Of a stretch of 10,302 nt of DNA, positions 6,473-10,302 are shown piece by piece. This DNA is from DATILI01 sp035476635 (GTDB lineage Bacteria > Pseudomonadota > Gammaproteobacteria > Burkholderiales > Burkholderiaceae_C): positions 1 to 10,302 of the forward strand of contig DATILI010000234.1 in the NCBI GenBank assembly GCA_035476635.1, read 5' to 3'. Below the pieces are notes generated by a model, which searched no databases, was not told the DNA's origin, and saw only the letters and a list, made by a program, of their open reading frames with translations. Within the stretch, counting starts at the first letter, position 1; each line of letters begins with the position of its first letter. Both the position numbers and the translations under genes were made by a program.

Positions 6473-7629
6473 TGAAACGTTTCCTGAGGGCGCTTGCGGC
6501 GCCGTTGCTTTTGTCTTTTTGCCTGGGCGCAGCGGCGCAAGCCCCGCAGCCGCCTGAAATCGCCGCCCGCGCGTACTTGCTGCTGGACGTCACGTCCAAC
6601 CAGATGCTGGCGCAAAAAGACATCGACATGCCCGTGGAGCAGGCTTCGCTGACCAAGCTGATGACGGCCTACCTGGTGTTCGATGCGCTGAAGGCCAAGA
6701 AGATCGACCTGCAGCAAACCCTGCCGGTCAGTGAGCGTGCCTGGAAAATGCCCGGATCGCGCATGTTCATCGATCCGAAGATGAAGGTGCCGGTGGAAGA
6801 CCTGATCAAGGGCATGATCGTGCAGTCGGGCAACGACGCCACGGTGGCCTTGGCCGAGGGCGTCGGCGGCACGGTGGAGCGCTTCGTGCAGCTCATGAAC
6901 GACCAGGCCAAGGCGCTGGGCATGAAGTCCACCAGCTACAAGAACACCGAAGGGCTGACCGAGCCGGGCCACACCACCACGGCGCGCGACCTGAGCATCC
7001 TGGCATCCCGGTTGATCAGTGATTTTCCGGAATACATCAACTACTACGCAATCAAGAAGTACCGCTACGAGGGCACGCCCAAGGCCAACGACAGCAATCG
7101 CAACCTGCTGTTGTTTCGCGATCCGACCGTTGACGGCTTGAAAACCGGCCACACCGACGCCGCCGGCTACTGCCTGATCGCCACCGCCAAGCGCGACTTT
7201 CCCAATGTGGGCGGGCGTCGCCTGTTGTCCATCGTGCTGGGAGCGTCCAGCGAGAATGCGCGCGCGAACGAGTCGCAAAAGCTGCTGAACTGGGGCTATA
7301 CCGCCTTTGAGGCTGTCAAATTGTTTGATGCCAACCAGGCTGTGGCGACTCCCAATGTCTGGAAGGGCAAGGAAAACATCCTGAAGCTGGGCCGCACGCA
7401 GGCCATCATCGTGACGGTGCCTGCTGGCAGCTCGGCCAAGATCAAGACGCAGGTTGCTCGGCCCGATCCACTCGTGGCGCCGTTTGCCAAGGGGCAGGCA
7501 GTCGGGACGCTGAAAGTCGCGGTGGCTGACCAGCCTTTGGCCGACGTGCCGCTGGTCGCGCTGGAAGCCGTGGAGCAGGCCGGAATTCTGGGCCGGGCCT
7601 GGGATGCAGTGCGCCTGTGGATCAAGTAG
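6472..7629 (+). CDS. dacC: D-alanyl-D-alanine carboxypeptidase (PBP5/6 type, DacA/DacC family)
   Basis: This 385-residue exported low-molecular-mass penicillin-binding protein removes the terminal D-Ala from peptidoglycan pentapeptides in the periplasm. A signal peptide is clear (MKRFLRALAAPLLLSFCLG, cleavage probably after residue 22-24 in AAAQA). All three penicillin-binding motifs are present: S59-L-T-K62, S119-G-N121 and K224-T-G226. The region after about 290 matches the PBP5 C-terminal beta domain, and the last residues (AGILGRAWDAVRLWIK) form an amphipathic helix like the PBP5 membrane anchor. I chose ATG 6472 because it begins the signal peptide; the frame is open to 6136 but overlaps the hydrolase gene. 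The spacer to the hydrolase gene is 53 bp. The choice of dacC over dacA is by habit of naming in related bacteria and is not decided by the sequence. No terminator is visible before the str promoter. Confidence 0.95.
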   Translation: MKRFLRALAAPLLLSFCLGAAAQAPQPPEIAARAYLLLDVTSNQMLAQKDIDMPVEQASLTKLMTAYLVFDALKAKKIDLQQTLPVSERAWKMPGSRMFIDPKMKVPVEDLIKGMIVQSGNDATVALAEGVGGTVERFVQLMNDQAKALGMKSTSYKNTEGLTEPGHTTTARDLSILASRLISDFPEYINYYAIKKYRYEGTPKANDSNRNLLLFRDPTVDGLKTGHTDAAGYCLIATAKRDFPNVGGRRLLSIVLGASSENARANESQKLLNWGYTAFEAVKLFDANQAVATPNVWKGKENILKLGRTQAIIVTVPAGSSAKIKTQVARPDPLVAPFAKGQAVGTLKVAVADQPLADVPLVALEAVEQAGILGRAWDAVRLWIK

Positions 7630-7672
7630 GCTGAAGTAAGTGGTTGCCAACAATTCCAGGGTCTAATGCCAA

Positions 7673-7701
7673 TTGCGGCTGGGCGCTCAAGCTGCTACAC
7701 T
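7673..7701 (+). promoter_or_regulatory. Candidate str operon promoter upstream of rpsL
   Basis: TTGCGG (7673-7678) and TACACT (7696-7701) are separated by 17 bp, which suits sigma70. The start would be near 7708, giving a leader of about 87 nt. The -35 is weak (three of six bases) and the -10 moderate (four of six). Confidence 0.5.
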
Positions 7702-7707
7702 AGAAGG

Positions 7708-7765
7708 CTTTTCGGAATTTCCGAAGGGTTTCACGTTTTCGAAGTATCCCGGCCAAGCCGGTTTT
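7708..7765 (+). promoter_or_regulatory. Structured rpsL leader with two hairpins, the second terminator-like
   Basis: The first hairpin is built on a perfect inverted repeat, TTCGGAATTTCCGAA (7711-7725). In RNA it extends to 7708-7728 with two G-U pairs, an 8-bp stem and an AAUUU loop. The second, CCGGC (7749-7753) with GCCGG (7757-7761) and a CAA loop, is followed by TTTT (7762-7765). It resembles a weak terminator and could act as an attenuator. The rpsL Shine-Dalgarno AGGGA (7781-7785) lies downstream, 9 nt before the ATG. Confidence 0.4.
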
Positions 7766-7794
7766 AGTCACCAAACGTTTAGGGACGTTTTTCA

Positions 7795-8172
7795 ATGCCA
7801 ACCATCAATCAACTGGTGCGTCAGGGGCGCGAGGTCGAAACGACCAAGTCCAAAAGCCCTGCGATGCAGAACTCTCCGCAGCGTCGCGGTGTGTGCACCC
7901 GTGTGTACACCACGACGCCCAAAAAGCCGAACTCCGCGCTGCGTAAGGTCGCCAAGGTGCGCCTGACCAACGGATTCGAAGTCATTTCCTACATCGGCGG
8001 CGAAGGCCACAACCTGCAGGAACACAGCGTGGTGCTGGTTCGCGGCGGTCGTGTCAAGGATCTGCCTGGTGTGCGTTACCACATCGTGCGTGGCTCGCTC
8101 GACTTGCAAGGCGTGAAAGACCGCAAGCAGTCGCGCTCCAAGTACGGCGCGAAGCGTCCCAAGAAGGCTTGA
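7795..8172 (+). CDS. rpsL: 30S ribosomal protein S12
   Basis: This 125-residue protein is a full-length, highly conserved S12, the decoding-centre protein of the small subunit. The N-terminus MPTINQLVRQGRE, RGVCTRVYTTTPKKPNSALRK (residues 31 onward) and VRGGRVKDLPGVRYH are family hallmarks. K43 and K88, the positions where substitutions usually give streptomycin resistance, are both the wild-type lysine, and D89 (methylthiolated in E. coli) is present. The start is ATG 7795 with AGGGA 9 nt upstream. It is the first gene of the str operon here, followed by a 161-bp spacer and rpsG. Confidence 0.99.
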   Translation: MPTINQLVRQGREVETTKSKSPAMQNSPQRRGVCTRVYTTTPKKPNSALRKVAKVRLTNGFEVISYIGGEGHNLQEHSVVLVRGGRVKDLPGVRYHIVRGSLDLQGVKDRKQSRSKYGAKRPKKA

Positions 8173-8246
8173 TTGCAGGTTTTTGGCCTGTAGTTTTGTC
8201 ATAAATCGGTGCTTGAATCGCCCTGGCAGGCGGTGTCGAGCGAAGT

Positions 8247-8310
8247 GACCCGCTGTTGGGTCGAGTAAGTGAGAGGCCTGAATGGCTCTCGCGGTGCCTG
8301 AAAAGGCGCC
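8247..8310 (+). promoter_or_regulatory. Three-hairpin element in the rpsL-rpsG spacer (candidate S7 translational operator)
   Basis: Three consecutive stems can form. GACCC (8247-8251) pairs with GGGTC (8258-8262). GAGAG (8271-8275) pairs with CTCTC (8286-8290), extended by CC/GG past a bulged G8276. The third stem is 8293-8299 with 8304-8310, 7 bp with one G-U, closed by a GAAA tetraloop. The last ends 10 nt before the rpsG Shine-Dalgarno. In E. coli, S7 represses its operon by binding the rpsL-rpsG spacer. The same role here is inferred from position and structure only. Confidence 0.45.
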
Positions 8311-8333
8311 AACTGAAGCAAAGAGGTGAAAAA

Positions 8334-8807
8334 ATGCCACGTCGTCGCGAAGTCCCTAAACGTGAAATCCTGCCGGACCCGAAATTCGGCAATGTCGAGC
8401 TGTCCAAATTCATGAACGTGATCATGGAAGGCGGCAAAAAAGCGGTTGCAGAGCGCATCATTTATGGCGCCCTGGACCTGATCGAGAAGAAGCATCCTGA
8501 CAAGGACCCCCTGGAGGCGTTCACCGTTGCCATCAACAACGTGAAGCCCATGGTTGAAGTGAAGTCCCGCCGTGTCGGCGGCGCCAACTACCAGGTGCCG
8601 GTTGAAGTGCGCCCGGTGCGCCGTCTGGCGCTGTCCATGCGCTGGATCAAGGAAGCTGCCCGCAAGCGCGGTGAAAAGTCCATGGCGCAGCGCCTGGCCA
8701 ATGAGTTGCTGGAGGCCACGGAAGGCCGTGGCGGTGCAATGAAGAAGCGGGATGAAGTTCACCGCATGGCCGAGGCGAACAAGGCCTTCAGCCACTTCCG
8801 CTTCTAA
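8334..8807 (+). CDS. rpsG: 30S ribosomal protein S7
   Basis: This 157-residue, full-length S7 is the primary 16S rRNA binder that nucleates assembly of the 30S head and lines the E site. Typical segments are MPRRREVPKREILPDPKFG, the RRVGGANYQVPVEVRP beta-hairpin region and the RLANELLEA helix. The start is ATG 8334, preceded by a strong AAGAGGTG (8321-8328). The frame runs back to a GTG at 8256, but that part lies in the structured spacer and does not look like S7. It is probably the feedback regulator of the operon through the upstream spacer, as known in E. coli. Confidence 0.99.
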   Translation: MPRRREVPKREILPDPKFGNVELSKFMNVIMEGGKKAVAERIIYGALDLIEKKHPDKDPLEAFTVAINNVKPMVEVKSRRVGGANYQVPVEVRPVRRLALSMRWIKEAARKRGEKSMAQRLANELLEATEGRGGAMKKRDEVHRMAEANKAFSHFRF

Positions 8808-8825
8808 GACAACCGCCCCATATCA

Positions 8826-8872
8826 GGCCGTGCGAGCCCGCACCACCCCGCAAGGGTGGCGGGCTTGTGGCC
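8826..8872 (+). promoter_or_regulatory. Strong hairpin in the rpsG-fusA spacer
   Basis: A seven-pair stem (8835-8841 with 8859-8865) continues after a two-base bulge (A8842-C8843) into five more pairs (8844-8848 with 8854-8858), with loop CGCAA. Outer GGCC (8826-8829) can also pair with GGCC (8869-8872). No T run follows, so it is not an ordinary intrinsic terminator. It ends just before the fusA Shine-Dalgarno GGAGA (8879-8883). It could be an mRNA processing or stabilising element, or a translational control. Confidence 0.6.
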
Positions 8873-8889
8873 ATTAACGGAGAGAAATC

Positions 8890-10302
<1,413 letters not shown>

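Noticed and set aside
6454..7653. A 399-codon minus-strand frame opposite the carboxypeptidase gene
   Set aside because: It is the antisense shadow of a gene with all three penicillin-binding motifs and has low-complexity composition.
8256..8333. N-terminal extension of rpsG to a GTG at 8256
   Set aside because: It lies in the hairpin-rich spacer. ATG 8334 has a strong Shine-Dalgarno and the standard S7 N-terminus.

Overview
The window is a high-GC chromosomal segment from a proteobacterium, most likely a betaproteobacterium of the order Burkholderiales. An Alcaligenaceae relative such as Bordetella or Achromobacter is my best guess. This rests on protein style, GC-rich third positions, the HemB type and the rpsL-rpsG-fusA order; it is inference, not a database match. 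All genes look intact apart from the two cut by the window edges. I see no insertion sequence, prophage, tRNA, rRNA or CRISPR array.

Left part (1-3586): the 3' part of a metal-dependent amidohydrolase ends at 721 and is followed by a terminator-like hairpin. A glutathione S-transferase (801-1448) then runs tail-to-tail into a minus-strand pair, hemB (2585-3586) followed after 23 bp by a CorA-family divalent-cation transporter (1452-2561).

Centre (3587-3883): this is the most unusual stretch. It separates hemB (minus) from hemJ (plus), two genes of haem synthesis. It holds a 15-bp perfect palindrome, an 11-bp direct repeat in about three copies, a good sigma70-like promoter (TTGAAA, 17 bp, TAAATT) and, about 100 nt downstream, a textbook intrinsic terminator with eight T residues. 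Promoter plus terminator define a putative small RNA, or an attenuated hemJ leader, of about 101 nt. A predicted hairpin in it shows a CCUCC (anti-Shine-Dalgarno) loop. No separate promoter is visible between the terminator and hemJ.

Right-centre (3884-7629): five plus-strand genes with short gaps: hemJ, a VanZ-like membrane protein, a thioredoxin-fold [2Fe-2S] ferredoxin, a small alpha/beta hydrolase, and a secreted D-Ala-D-Ala carboxypeptidase (PBP5/6 type). The first four are 8 to 10 bp apart and are probably co-transcribed.

Right end (7630-10302): the start of the str ribosomal operon, with a promoter and structured leader, rpsL, a long structured spacer, rpsG, a strong hairpin, and fusA cut by the window end. 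The spacers are likely sites of ribosomal-protein feedback or mRNA processing. Haem synthesis, cell-wall trimming and translation genes sit side by side here; apart from hemB/hemJ and the str genes I see no evidence of one shared pathway.
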